Shown here: positions 26,056 to 34,062 of the stretch, piece after piece
Layout of the letters: each line of letters starts with the position of its first letter
How positions within the stretch are numbered: position 1 is the first letter of the stretch
DNA from: Aquidulcibacter sp.
GTDB lineage: Bacteria; Pseudomonadota; Alphaproteobacteria; Caulobacterales; Aquidulcibacteraceae
Assembly: GCA_027532555.1 (NCBI GenBank)
Contig: JAPZTJ010000021.1
Span: 1 to 64,000, forward strand
DNA length: 64,000 nt
Direction: 5' to 3'
The notes under the pieces: model-generated
Databases searched by the model: none
What the model was told of the DNA's origin: nothing
The model's input: the letters and a program-made list of their open reading frames with translations, nothing else
Program-made: the position numbers and the translations under genes

Positions 26056-27018
26056 TTAGCCCTTCGTGGTTGGAACAGCGGTGCGGCCTTGGCCTTGGCC
26101 TTGACCCTGAGTTGCCGTGCCGGACATGGTCAATTGACGCACGCCTTCGATCGCTGAGGCAATCGCGCTTAATTCGGTTGGCACGATCACCGTGCGCTGT
26201 TGGGGCGATGAGGCCAGCTTACCAAAAGCCTCTACATAGGATTGGCCGAGGAAGTAATTGAGGGCGTTGACGTCGCCGGCCGAGATTGCGTCCGACACCA
26301 TGCGCGTTGCGTTGGCTTCAGCCTCTGCTGCCCGTTCACGGCCTTCTGCGTCCCGGAAAGCGGATTCCTTGCGGCCTTCTGCTTCCAGAATAACCGCTTG
26401 CTTATGGCCTTCGGCACGCAGAATGGCTGCCGCCTTTTCGCCTTCGGCAGACGTGATTTCCGCCCGCCGCTCCCGCTCTGCCTTCATTTGCTTGGCCATC
26501 GCTTCATTGAGGTCCGAAGGAGGCGACAAGTCTTTAATCTCAATCCGCACGACTTTGACGCCCCATGGATTGGTAGCCGCATCAATCGTCTGCAACAGCT
26601 TGGCGTTGATGGTGTCTCGCTGGGACAAAACTTCGTCCAATTCCATTGAGCCGATCACGGTGCGCAAATTGGTTAGCGATAGATTGGTGATCGCCAAGCG
26701 CAAATCCTCGACCTCATAGGCGGCTTTGGCGGCGTCAAATACTTGGGTGAAGACCACAGCGTCGCAACGCACCATCACGTTGTCACGCGTGATAACTTCT
26801 TGGCGCGGGACGTCTAAGACGCTTTCCATCATGGAAATCTTACGGCCGATTTGGTCCATAACCGGGGTAATGAAGTGAATGCCTGGATGTAGGGTACGCA
26901 AATAGCGACCAAATCGCTCCAACGTGTACTGGCGACCTTGAGGAACGATTTTGACAAATGTGGTAACAAAAATGACCGCCATAACAACCAAAACGGCGGA
27001 GAACCAAAAAAATTCCAT
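26056..27018 (-). CDS. qmcA: SPFH domain paraslipin (QmcA-like)
   Basis: A 320-residue membrane-anchored SPFH protein: one N-terminal membrane segment (about 4-22), the SPFH domain starting IVPQGRQYTLERFGRYLRTLHPG, and from about 170 a long coiled coil rich in Ala/Glu/Arg (AEGEKAAAILRAEGHKQAVILEAEGRKES). The C-terminus is Gly/Gln-rich. Such proteins form large cage-like membrane assemblies. The neighbouring NfeD gene is its usual partner. Its promoter region is the unusual DNA at 27019-27290, with DnaA-box-like repeats starting 139 bases upstream. Confidence 0.9.
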   Translation of the reverse strand: MEFFWFSAVLVVMAVIFVTTFVKIVPQGRQYTLERFGRYLRTLHPGIHFITPVMDQIGRKISMMESVLDVPRQEVITRDNVMVRCDAVVFTQVFDAAKAAYEVEDLRLAITNLSLTNLRTVIGSMELDEVLSQRDTINAKLLQTIDAATNPWGVKVVRIEIKDLSPPSDLNEAMAKQMKAERERRAEITSAEGEKAAAILRAEGHKQAVILEAEGRKESAFRDAEGRERAAEAEANATRMVSDAISAGDVNALNYFLGQSYVEAFGKLASSPQQRTVIVPTELSAIASAIEGVRQLTMSGTATQGQGQGQGRTAVPTTKG

Positions 27019-27156
27019 GAATTACCCTCCTAATAAGGGCTAATGAAGTGCCGGCCAAACAGCGGTACGACACATGGTACCAAGCCTACCCTAAATCATT
27101 GCCCGCGAGGAATATGTGTATTGCCAAACCAGATTGAAAGGGCCCGCTCGTTTTCC

Positions 27157-27189
27157 TGTGGATAAAATGGTGGATAAATTTGTGGATAG
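27157..27189. promoter_or_regulatory. Three DnaA-box-like 9-mers with exact 12-bp period
   Basis: TGTGGATAA at 27157 is the exact complement of the consensus DnaA box TTATCCACA. GGTGGATAA at 27169 and TGTGGATAG at 27181 each differ by one base. The starts are exactly 12 bp apart and all face the same way. GATTC (27203-27207) and GAATC (27215-27219) follow, two CcrM target sites, and then an AT-rich stretch (27241-27262). The set could control the qmcA operon or be an origin-like element. Confidence 0.6.
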
Positions 27190-27269
27190 TCCGGATACCG
27201 CTGATTCTATGCGTGAATCTCAATTTCGCGCCATCCAAAAAACTTCTTGTCAAAATAAAAATCAGGCGT

Positions 27270-27474
27270 AGTCTTGGTTTCACGGAAGCAAGAGCGGGAG
27301 TAGAAAGTTAGCAAGGCGACAAAAGAAGAAAACGCCTTTCAATAGGTGGGGTCAACATAGTCTAATTCTAACGAATACTTCTGAAGGCGAAGCGAAAGCT
27401 ATACCTAGCACTTGGGTCCGTCGCACTCAACTTGTTGAGAGCAGGCCGCACGGGGAAACCGGTGCGGCCTTTGT
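27270..27474 (+). ncRNA. Candidate structured small RNA
   Basis: This stretch of the 530-base gap between qmcA and the LysR gene has no credible coding frame. Its 3' part holds three neat stems in a row: AGC-GAAA-GCT with a GNRA loop (27391-27400), CTCAA-CTTG-TTGAG with a CUUG loop (27426-27439), and a 9-bp terminator-like stem (27443-27470). TTGTCA at 27247 could be a -35 element. The 5' end is a guess and I match it to no known RNA family. Confidence 0.3.
27443..27474 (+). terminator. Terminator-like hairpin in gene-free region
   Basis: AGGCCGCAC (27443-27451) pairs perfectly with GTGCGGCCT (27462-27470) across a 10-base loop and is followed by a short T-run (CCTTTGTG). There is no plus-strand protein gene upstream for it to serve, which is why a small RNA is suspected. 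Confidence 0.6.
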
Positions 27475-27548
27475 GCGTTTGGGGGCGAATGAGCCTGCCT
27501 TGCACAAGCCATTACTTTGGCTTTGGTAGCAGTGGTGTGATGTCCGCT

Positions 27549-28442
27549 TCAGCTGGCGAAAGAAGTTTTAATCGCGCTGAGGAAGGCTTGAACCGTTGGT
27601 GACGGCGCTTGGGCGGCGTGGGTCACCGCACTGATTGCAAAGAATGCATCACCAGGAAAGGGGAGGGTACGACACGCTCCTTTCGCGACCAAGGGTGCTG
27701 CAACTGAAGCTGGTAACATGGTGACAATATCAGACCGCATGGCCAATTCGAGGCAGGCGCTTTGATTCAAGATCCTGTATTTTGGAAACCCTTGTTGCCG
27801 CAATAGTTCGCGTTGTTCAAACGGCAGGGCGTTTTGAAACCTATTATCAAACCCGGCGATGGCCCAATCAAAGGCCAAGATGGCCTGGAGGGAGCCATCC
27901 GTTTCTTCAATAGGATGGCCGGGCCGAAACACGACTTGATAGGGCTCTGAAGCCAGTCTTTGGAGTTTAAGTTCGCTTCGGTTCTTCAGGCTTTCAATGG
28001 TTGTCGAATGAAACAATAAAAGATGCGCCTGCCTGCGGAGCAGTCTCTCACTGGCAAGGTCAGGTGGCATGGTTTCGATTTGCACGGCCACTTGGGGATG
28101 GGTTTTGCGAAACTCCAACAAGGCTCCATGCATCAGCGTATCGATGACGGCCGGACCGCATATGAGGTTGAGTTGTAACTCCCCTGCGATCGCATCGGCT
28201 CGGACCTTTTCGGAGTGCGCCAAAAGATCAGAGGCTGTGAGAGCCAATCTTCGGCCAGCCTCGGTCGGAATGATTGATCGGGTCGTACGATCAAACAGGC
28301 GAACATCCCATTTTGCTTCTAGGGTTTGGATACTTTTGGTCAGCGCGGAGTGTGTGATCAGCAACTCCTCCGCCGCGCGGGAAAAACTGCCCAAACGATA
28401 GACCGCTTCGAACCTCTGGATCAGGACAAGATCAATAGACAT
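27549..28442 (-). CDS. LysR family transcriptional regulator
   Basis: A 297-residue regulator with an N-terminal winged helix (about 1-60: RFEAVYRLGSFSRAAEELLITHSALTKSIQTLEAKWDVRLFDRTTR) and a C-terminal periplasmic-binding-like effector domain (about 90-295). It is divergent from the sterol-desaturase-like gene across 114 bases that are AT-rich next to its start (28443-28485). LysR proteins usually bind such shared promoters and control the divergent gene, so that operon is its likely target. The effector is unknown. Confidence 0.92.
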   Translation of the reverse strand: MSIDLVLIQRFEAVYRLGSFSRAAEELLITHSALTKSIQTLEAKWDVRLFDRTTRSIIPTEAGRRLALTASDLLAHSEKVRADAIAGELQLNLICGPAVIDTLMHGALLEFRKTHPQVAVQIETMPPDLASERLLRRQAHLLLFHSTTIESLKNRSELKLQRLASEPYQVVFRPGHPIEETDGSLQAILAFDWAIAGFDNRFQNALPFEQRELLRQQGFPKYRILNQSACLELAMRSDIVTMLPASVAAPLVAKGACRTLPFPGDAFFAISAVTHAAQAPSPTVQAFLSAIKTSFAS

Positions 28443-28556
28443 GTTCTAAGATATACATAATATAGGATTATTATTCAATTGTAGGCGTTAAAGAGTTCAC
28501 CTAACCTCCCGGGCAAACGCGAAAAGCGAGCTAGAAGCGGCACTAGGGGGAAGCGA

Positions 28557-29498
28557 ATGACGACGACCGAGTTCATTCACGGAAATATCGGCCTTTATTC
28601 GGCGATCTTCTTTTTCACGCTTCTTGGCATCGAATTGATTGCCATCAAGCTGTTTCGCGCAAAGGGCAACATGCCTGCCAAAGACGCCTCTTTGGGCGTT
28701 TTGACAGGTGTCCTGAGTGACCCGGTCAACGCGATGTCGGCTTTTATTACGTTGGGCATCCTATCTTTGGCTCAGCCGTTTCAATTTTACTCGATACCGA
28801 TAAACCCGTTGACGTTTCTGGTGTGCTTCATCCTGGATGATTTGCGCTTTTATTGCCATCACCGGGTTGCGCATCGCTGCCGCTGGGTTTGGGCCATGCA
28901 TGTCGTCCATCATTCCAGTCAGGAGTATAATCTTGCTGTCGCCCTCAGGCAGGGCTGGACCAAGCATTTCACGGGCACCATGCTGTTCAAAGTACCGTTG
29001 GTTTTGATTGGCTTTGACCCGGTGATGGTGACCTTCTGCGGCGTCTTAAATGCTACCTACCAATTCATGTTGCATACCGAGACTGTCCATAAGCTACCTC
29101 GCTGGTTTGAAGCCGTCTTCAACACGCCGTCGCACCACCGGGTGCATCATGCGACCAATCCGCAATATTTAGACGCTAATTATGCCGGGACCCTGATCAT
29201 TTGGGATCGGCTATTTGGAACCTTTGTTGCAGAAGACGAGGCGGACCGACCTGTTTATGGCCTTGTCAAAAACTTGAACACCTTCAACTTGTTCACGATC
29301 CTGACGCATGAATATATCGGCATTGCTAAGGATACGACCCAAAAGGGGCTGACCCTGTTTCAGCGCTTCTGCTACATCTTTGCCCCGCCGGGCTGGAGCC
29401 ATGACGGATCGCGTCTGTCTACCGCGGACATCAAAAGAGCAGCCGGTATTGGTGCAAAGTCTGTCGATCCTGTTTCCGCCGAGACCAACGCCCAATGA
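28557..29498 (+). CDS. Sterol desaturase/fatty acid hydroxylase family protein
   Basis: A 313-residue membrane di-iron oxygenase. Several hydrophobic segments precede three histidine boxes: HHRVAH, HVVHHS and HHRVHH, which bind the two irons. Family members hydroxylate or desaturate sterols, carotenoids, fatty acids or ether lipids. AGGGGGAAG precedes the ATG. The next gene begins inside its stop codon (ATGA), so a small membrane protein is made with it. The divergent LysR gene probably controls both. The substrate is unknown; nothing in the window points to sterol synthesis. Confidence 0.9.
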   Translation: MTTTEFIHGNIGLYSAIFFFTLLGIELIAIKLFRAKGNMPAKDASLGVLTGVLSDPVNAMSAFITLGILSLAQPFQFYSIPINPLTFLVCFILDDLRFYCHHRVAHRCRWVWAMHVVHHSSQEYNLAVALRQGWTKHFTGTMLFKVPLVLIGFDPVMVTFCGVLNATYQFMLHTETVHKLPRWFEAVFNTPSHHRVHHATNPQYLDANYAGTLIIWDRLFGTFVAEDEADRPVYGLVKNLNTFNLFTILTHEYIGIAKDTTQKGLTLFQRFCYIFAPPGWSHDGSRLSTADIKRAAGIGAKSVDPVSAETNAQ

Positions 29499-30112
29499 TG
29501 CCGCTTCATTACGCACTTACCGACGGCTTGGTCTTTGTCGCTGCTGCTTGGGGGGCTTGGCACCTGATCAGGGCCGGTAAACCAATTGGGGCTCTGGGTG
29601 TGGCCTTGTTTGGGCTCGCCGCGGCCATTGGCACCGTGCGGGTCACCAGTGGGCTGATTGAGCCTCTCGCCGGGGCGCACCGGTTTGCCTCACAGTTTGG
29701 CGGGCTGCTGGGCTTGCTGCTGCTCCTATGGCAGATTTTTGAGACCACCGTCGGCCCTGTTCGCTCAGTTTATGGCGCAGTTATTTGTATAAGCGCTTTA
29801 GGGCTGGCGATTATTCTACCCGCCGTTGGCGCACCCATTTACATCCTTGCCTTAATAGGTGGGATCGCCCTTTTTGGGTTGGACCGCCTAGGCGGGAAGC
29901 CGAATATAGGTGCAGCCTTGGGCTTTGGATTGATGCTGCCAAACGTCTTGTTTTTGCGCCAATCAAAGTTTCTAGGCCCAGACTTAAGCTGGCATCTGTT
30001 CCACATCGTCATTGCATTGTGGCTGGTGCTGACGGTGCTGGCTCTCACGCCAAAGCAGGCGGCTAAACCGGCCAATACAGCATCCACCGCGTTAGATTGC
30101 GGAGGAAAGTAG
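29495..30112 (+). CDS. Hypothetical multi-pass membrane protein
   Basis: A 205-residue protein with about six hydrophobic segments and short polar loops, ending in a basic tail. I recognise no conserved domain with confidence. A late His in WHLFHIVIALW could bind a cofactor, and the overall plan resembles small membrane hydrolases of the ceramidase or DUF type, but this is speculation. Its ATG overlaps the stop of the desaturase-like gene by 4 bases, so the two are translationally coupled and probably work on the same membrane substrate. Confidence 0.72.
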   Translation: MMPLHYALTDGLVFVAAAWGAWHLIRAGKPIGALGVALFGLAAAIGTVRVTSGLIEPLAGAHRFASQFGGLLGLLLLLWQIFETTVGPVRSVYGAVICISALGLAIILPAVGAPIYILALIGGIALFGLDRLGGKPNIGAALGFGLMLPNVLFLRQSKFLGPDLSWHLFHIVIALWLVLTVLALTPKQAAKPANTASTALDCGGK

Positions 30113-30279
30113 TTAGGCGCTTTGATGCCTAAGAATCGTTCAGTCTGACCGCAGATGCTGCAAAAGCCTGTCGATGAATGACGGTGACGCGATCAAACCA
30201 GTTGACGTGCCGTGCGTGCGCGGGCAGGAGGGCAACTCTTGTGCCGCACTCGGATGATACCGGCCCAAGCTCATGTGTG

Positions 30280-30475
30280 ACTGCGGGAGAGACGATCCCC
30301 CAAAGGACCGCGCCGAAGGAGCAACCGCCCCGGAAACTCTCAGGCAAAAGGACCGCAGCCACGTCAATACGCTGGAGAGTGTTGGGCAAATAGCTCAACC
30401 GCCGAAGGAGCAAGCGGTCCCTTGAACAATCAAGGTTCCCCGCGAAAACTCTCAGGTTTTAGACAGCTGGGGCGC
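30280..30475 (+). promoter_or_regulatory. Tandem glycine riboswitch
   Basis: Two glycine aptamers lie in series. The first (about 30282-30360) has GGGAGAG, GCCGAAGGAGCAA and GGAAACTCTCAGG followed by AAAAGGAC. The second (about 30371-30472) has TGGAGAG, GCCGAAGGAGCAA and AAAACTCTCAGG. These match the conserved glycine riboswitch core. The gcvT start follows about 55 bases later with no clear terminator between, so control of translation or mRNA access is likely. The rest of the 30113-30279 gap shows nothing clear. Confidence 0.95.
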
Positions 30476-30528
30476 GCGCCAAAACGGGGGAACCCTGTGG
30501 CGTGTCGCGGACCTGTCGGAGCCTTTTA

Positions 30529-31689
30529 ATGTCTGAAGACACTTCATTGAAAACCACACCCCTAACTGGGCTTTGGCAGGGCATGGGTGGCCGTATGGTC
30601 CCTTTTGCCGGCTATTTGATGCCCGTGCAGTTTCCAGAAGGGGTGATGAAAGAGCATGTGTGGACGCGCGAAAAGTGCGGCCTGTTTGATGTGTCCCACA
30701 TGGGCCCCGCGTTTTTAAAGCTCAATGATGCCAGCTTGACTGGCGATGCCGCCCATGCGGCAATTGCGGCCTTGGTGGAAACCATTCTGCCGTGCGATGT
30801 CGCGGGCCTCGCCCCCGGTCAACTGCGCTATACCACTTTGCCCAATGCCACAGGTGGTGTGCTCGATGATTTGTTTGTCGGTCGCCCCAAGGCCGATGCC
30901 GATCAAGGCACGCTCTATTTCGTCGTCAACGCCGGCTGCAAAGAACAGGACTTTGCCATTATCGCGGCGGCTTGCGCTGGCAAGGCGACGCTGACCCGGG
31001 CCGATGATCGTGCCTTAATCGCTGTCCAAGGGCCCAAAGCAGTGGATGCCATTGGCAATGTTGGCGACGGGCCAAAGCGTTTGGCCTTTATGGAATTTGC
31101 GACCGTGACGGGCCCTTATGGCGAAGTTGTCGTATCGCGCTCCGGCTATACGGGCGAAGACGGCTTTGAGGTCTTGATCGCAGCCGACAAGGCTGAAGCC
31201 TTTGTCCGCACCTTGTTGGCCACCGCGCATGTGAAGGCGATTGGTCTTGGTGCGCGAGATAGCTTGCGCTTGGAAGCTGGCCTTTGTCTCTATGGCCACG
31301 ATCTTGATGAAACCACGAGCCCGATCGAAGCAGGCCTTGCTTGGACCATTCAAAAAGTCCGGCGAGAGCGCGCGGACTTCCCGGGCGCTGCCCGCATTCT
31401 GAAAGAGCTTGCAGAGAAGCCCGCCCGCAAGCGCGTTGGCCTCTTGCCCAAGGATAAAGCACCGGCGCGGGAAGGTGCTGAAATCCGTAATCTCGCTGGC
31501 GAGAAGGTCGGCATCGTGACTTCGGGCGGCTACGGCCCCAGCGTCGGTGGGCCAATTGCTATGGGCTATGTTGAGTTGGCCTTTGCTGCCGTCGGCACCG
31601 AATTAGATTTGATCGTTCGCGATCAACCTCGCCGCTGGGTCGTCGCACCCTTGCCCTTTGTTCCTCACAATTACCACCGGAAAGGCTGA
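30529..31689 (+). CDS. gcvT: Glycine cleavage system T protein (aminomethyltransferase)
   Basis: The 386-residue T protein transfers the methylene group from the aminomethyl-lipoyl H protein to tetrahydrofolate, releasing ammonia. It shows FDVSHMGP early, SRSGYTGEDGFEVL in the middle and LRLEAGLCLYGHDLDE in the folate domain, then the C-terminal barrel. I start at the ATG at 30529, after GGAG; an upstream in-frame TTG or CTG-type start would enter the riboswitch 3' region. It is first in the glycine-riboswitch-controlled operon, three bases ahead of gcvH. Confidence 0.95.
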   Translation: MSEDTSLKTTPLTGLWQGMGGRMVPFAGYLMPVQFPEGVMKEHVWTREKCGLFDVSHMGPAFLKLNDASLTGDAAHAAIAALVETILPCDVAGLAPGQLRYTTLPNATGGVLDDLFVGRPKADADQGTLYFVVNAGCKEQDFAIIAAACAGKATLTRADDRALIAVQGPKAVDAIGNVGDGPKRLAFMEFATVTGPYGEVVVSRSGYTGEDGFEVLIAADKAEAFVRTLLATAHVKAIGLGARDSLRLEAGLCLYGHDLDETTSPIEAGLAWTIQKVRRERADFPGAARILKELAEKPARKRVGLLPKDKAPAREGAEIRNLAGEKVGIVTSGGYGPSVGGPIAMGYVELAFAAVGTELDLIVRDQPRRWVVAPLPFVPHNYHRKG

Positions 31690-31692
31690 AAC

Positions 31693-32064
31693 ATGAGCAC
31701 CAAATATACTAAAGACCACGAATGGGTATCTGTCTCTGGCAATATCGCCACCTGTGGCATCACCGCCTATGCCGCCGAACAATTGGGCGATGTCGTGTTT
31801 GTGGAATTGCCTAACATTGGTCGGATCGTTTCCCAAGGCGATGAAGTGGCTGTGGTAGAAAGCGTGAAGGCAGCTTCGGACGTATACGCGCCCGTCTCGG
31901 GCGAAGTCGTTGACGTCAATGAAGCTCTGGCTGAGGCACCAGAAGGCGTCAATGAGGCGGCAGAGACCACGGGCTGGTTCACGAAGCTGAAGTTGACCGA
32001 CCCCGCAGAGCTTGATGCCCTAATGGATCGCGCGGCTTACGACGCCTATCTGGCAGGTCTTTAA
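31693..32064 (+). CDS. gcvH: Glycine cleavage system H protein
   Basis: The 123-residue lipoyl carrier that shuttles the aminomethyl intermediate between P, T and L proteins. The lipoylation site is Lys59 in VESVKAASD, flanked by the usual KDHEWVS start and the [11 protein letters not shown] strand. Length is normal. GAAAGGC precedes the ATG. It sits between gcvT and a PaiB-family gene that begins five bases after its stop. Confidence 0.96.
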   Translation: MSTKYTKDHEWVSVSGNIATCGITAYAAEQLGDVVFVELPNIGRIVSQGDEVAVVESVKAASDVYAPVSGEVVDVNEALAEAPEGVNEAAETTGWFTKLKLTDPAELDALMDRAAYDAYLAGL

Positions 32065-32069
32065 GTCTT

Positions 32070-32717
32070 ATGTATGTGCCGGTTCACAATCAGGTGGACA
32101 ACCCAGAGGAAGCGTGGGCTTTTGTGAAAGCCCATCCTTTTGCGGTCCTTTGCGTCAACGGCCCAGAAGGGCCGATGATCGCGCATGTGCCCTTGGTTGT
32201 TCGTCATGATGAAGCGGCCGATACCTTCGAACTTATTGGCCATGTCGCGCGCGCCAATCCCTTCCATGAAGCTGTTCCCGCTGTTGGTGGACCTTGTGTA
32301 GCTGTCTTCCGGGGTGCCGATGCTTACGTAAGCCCTTCGCTTTATCCCTCGAAGCAGATTCACGGCAAAGTGGTGCCTACATGGGCCTATTTGGCAGCAG
32401 AGGCGCGCGGCATTTTACATGTCGAAACCGATCCGCGCGCAATGCGGGCCTATCTAGAGCCTGCAACAAATGAGATGGAAGCGACTGGAACTAAACCTTG
32501 GACCGTTGACGATGCGCCCGCCGATTATATCTCCAGCCTAGAGCGCGGGATTGTCGGCCTAAAGATCCGAGTGACCGCGTTGATTGCCAAACGCAAGATC
32601 AACCAAGGTAAGCCACAGGCAGATTTCCAATCCGTGCAGGAGGCATTTGCTGCCTCCGCGCATACCTCCCACCAGCTACTTTCCCTTGAAATGCAAAAAG
32701 AAAGTCAGAAAACCTGA
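32070..32717 (+). CDS. PaiB family FMN-binding protein inside the gcv operon
   Basis: A 215-residue split-barrel flavin-binding-like protein. The start [24 protein letters not shown] and the motif [23 protein letters not shown] are characteristic of the PaiB family, described in Bacillus as a negative regulator of sporulation and protease genes. It has no DNA-binding helix-turn-helix visible. It lies five bases after gcvH and its stop overlaps the gcvPA start (TGATG), so it is co-translated with glycine cleavage genes. A link with one-carbon or amine metabolism is possible but inferred. Confidence 0.85.
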   Translation: MYVPVHNQVDNPEEAWAFVKAHPFAVLCVNGPEGPMIAHVPLVVRHDEAADTFELIGHVARANPFHEAVPAVGGPCVAVFRGADAYVSPSLYPSKQIHGKVVPTWAYLAAEARGILHVETDPRAMRAYLEPATNEMEATGTKPWTVDDAPADYISSLERGIVGLKIRVTALIAKRKINQGKPQADFQSVQEAFAASAHTSHQLLSLEMQKESQKT

Positions 32718-34060
32718 TGCGATATTTGCCTCTTACCCCTTCAGATCGTGAGCAAATGCTCGCCAAAGTTGGCGTTGCTTCGATCGAAGATCTGTTCCTC
32801 GATGTTCCTGAAGTTGCGCGCTTGGATGGTCCAATCCACAACTTGCCATTTGCGCAAGGCGAGTTGGCGGTTGAGCGCCACATGCAGCGCCTGTCAAACG
32901 CCAGTATGGCAGCGGGCAGTGTGCCGTTTTTCTGTGGGGCAGGGGCTTATCGCCATGCGGTGCCAGCCAGTGTTGATCATTTGATCCAGCGCTCGGAATT
33001 TCTGACTACCTATACCCCCTATCAGCCAGAAATGGCGCAAGGCACGGTGCAGACTTTGTTCGAATTCCAAAGCCAAGTGGCAGGCTTGCTGGCTTGTGAT
33101 GTGGCCAATGCGTCGATGTATGATGGTTCCACCGCTTGTGCGGAAGCGGTCGTGATGGCGGCCCGCGTCACCAAGCGCACCAAAGTGGTCTTCTCGGGCG
33201 GTTTGCATCCCCATTATCGCCGCGCCGCCCGCACCTTGGCCAAGCATTCTGGCCTCGAGATTGCCGGACTGCCGATCGCGATCAATGACGAGGCAGCCGT
33301 TTTGGCAGCGGTAGATCAAAATACCGCCTGTGTCGTGGTTCAGTGCCCGAATGTGTTTGGCACGCTGACCGATTTCACCGAGCTCGCCAAAGCGGTGCAA
33401 GCCAAGGGCGCGTTGCTGATCGCGGTCTTTACCGAAGCGGTTGCTTTTGGTCTCGTAACGCCTCCGGGGGAAATGGGGGCTGATATTGTGGCTGGTGAAG
33501 GCCAGTCGATTGGCAATAGCTTGAATTTCGGCGGTCCTTACGTCGGCCTGTTTGCTACCAAGGACAAATATGTCCGCCAAATGCCCGGGCGCTTGGCTGG
33601 TGAGACGGTCGATGCCGATGGCACACGTGGCTTCGTGTTGACACTTTCGACACGCGAGCAGCACATTCGCCGCGACAAAGCGACTAGCAATATCTGCACT
33701 AATTCAGGGCTTTGTGCCTTGGCCTTCACAATCCATATGACCCTGTTGGGCGACAAGGGTCTCAAGCATTTGGCGCAATTGAACCACGAGGCGGCCTGCG
33801 AAACGGCTGACGCGGTTTCCGCGATTGATGGCGTTGAATTGTTGAGCGAGAGCTTCTTCAATGAATTCGCGGTGCGCTTGCCAGGTGATGCCGCCAAAGC
33901 GGTTGAGGCGATGGCCGCGCAAGATGTGTTGGGTGGCGTACCCTATTCGCGTCTGCGCCAAGAGCCCGGCTTTGAGAATGTGCTGCTGATTGCAGCGACG
34001 GAAACGACCACGGCTGAGGATATCGCATCCCTCGCCGATACCCTGAAAAAGGTGATTTGA
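32717..34060 (+). CDS. gcvPA: Glycine dehydrogenase (decarboxylating) subunit 1
   Basis: The 447-residue N-terminal half of the two-subunit P protein, a PLP-fold type I enzyme half without the cofactor lysine. It starts with the conserved [15 protein letters not shown] and contains [16 protein letters not shown] and [13 protein letters not shown]-like sequence (here TVQTLFEFQ) that bind at the subunit interface. With GcvPB it decarboxylates glycine and passes the aminomethyl group to GcvH. Its ATG overlaps the paiB-like stop, and its own stop is two bases ahead of the gcvPB ATG. Confidence 0.95.
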   Translation: MRYLPLTPSDREQMLAKVGVASIEDLFLDVPEVARLDGPIHNLPFAQGELAVERHMQRLSNASMAAGSVPFFCGAGAYRHAVPASVDHLIQRSEFLTTYTPYQPEMAQGTVQTLFEFQSQVAGLLACDVANASMYDGSTACAEAVVMAARVTKRTKVVFSGGLHPHYRRAARTLAKHSGLEIAGLPIAINDEAAVLAAVDQNTACVVVQCPNVFGTLTDFTELAKAVQAKGALLIAVFTEAVAFGLVTPPGEMGADIVAGEGQSIGNSLNFGGPYVGLFATKDKYVRQMPGRLAGETVDADGTRGFVLTLSTREQHIRRDKATSNICTNSGLCALAFTIHMTLLGDKGLKHLAQLNHEAACETADAVSAIDGVELLSESFFNEFAVRLPGDAAKAVEAMAAQDVLGGVPYSRLRQEPGFENVLLIAATETTTAEDIASLADTLKKVI

Positions 34061-34062
34061 TC

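Noticed and set aside
27086-27283. 65-codon minus-strand frame across the DnaA-box-like array
   Set aside because: No start signal and its codons are the repeats themselves; treated as non-coding.
27019-27548. Claiming a definite oriC
   Set aside because: The DnaA-box array is suggestive, but typical oriC neighbours are missing and skew cannot be computed here.
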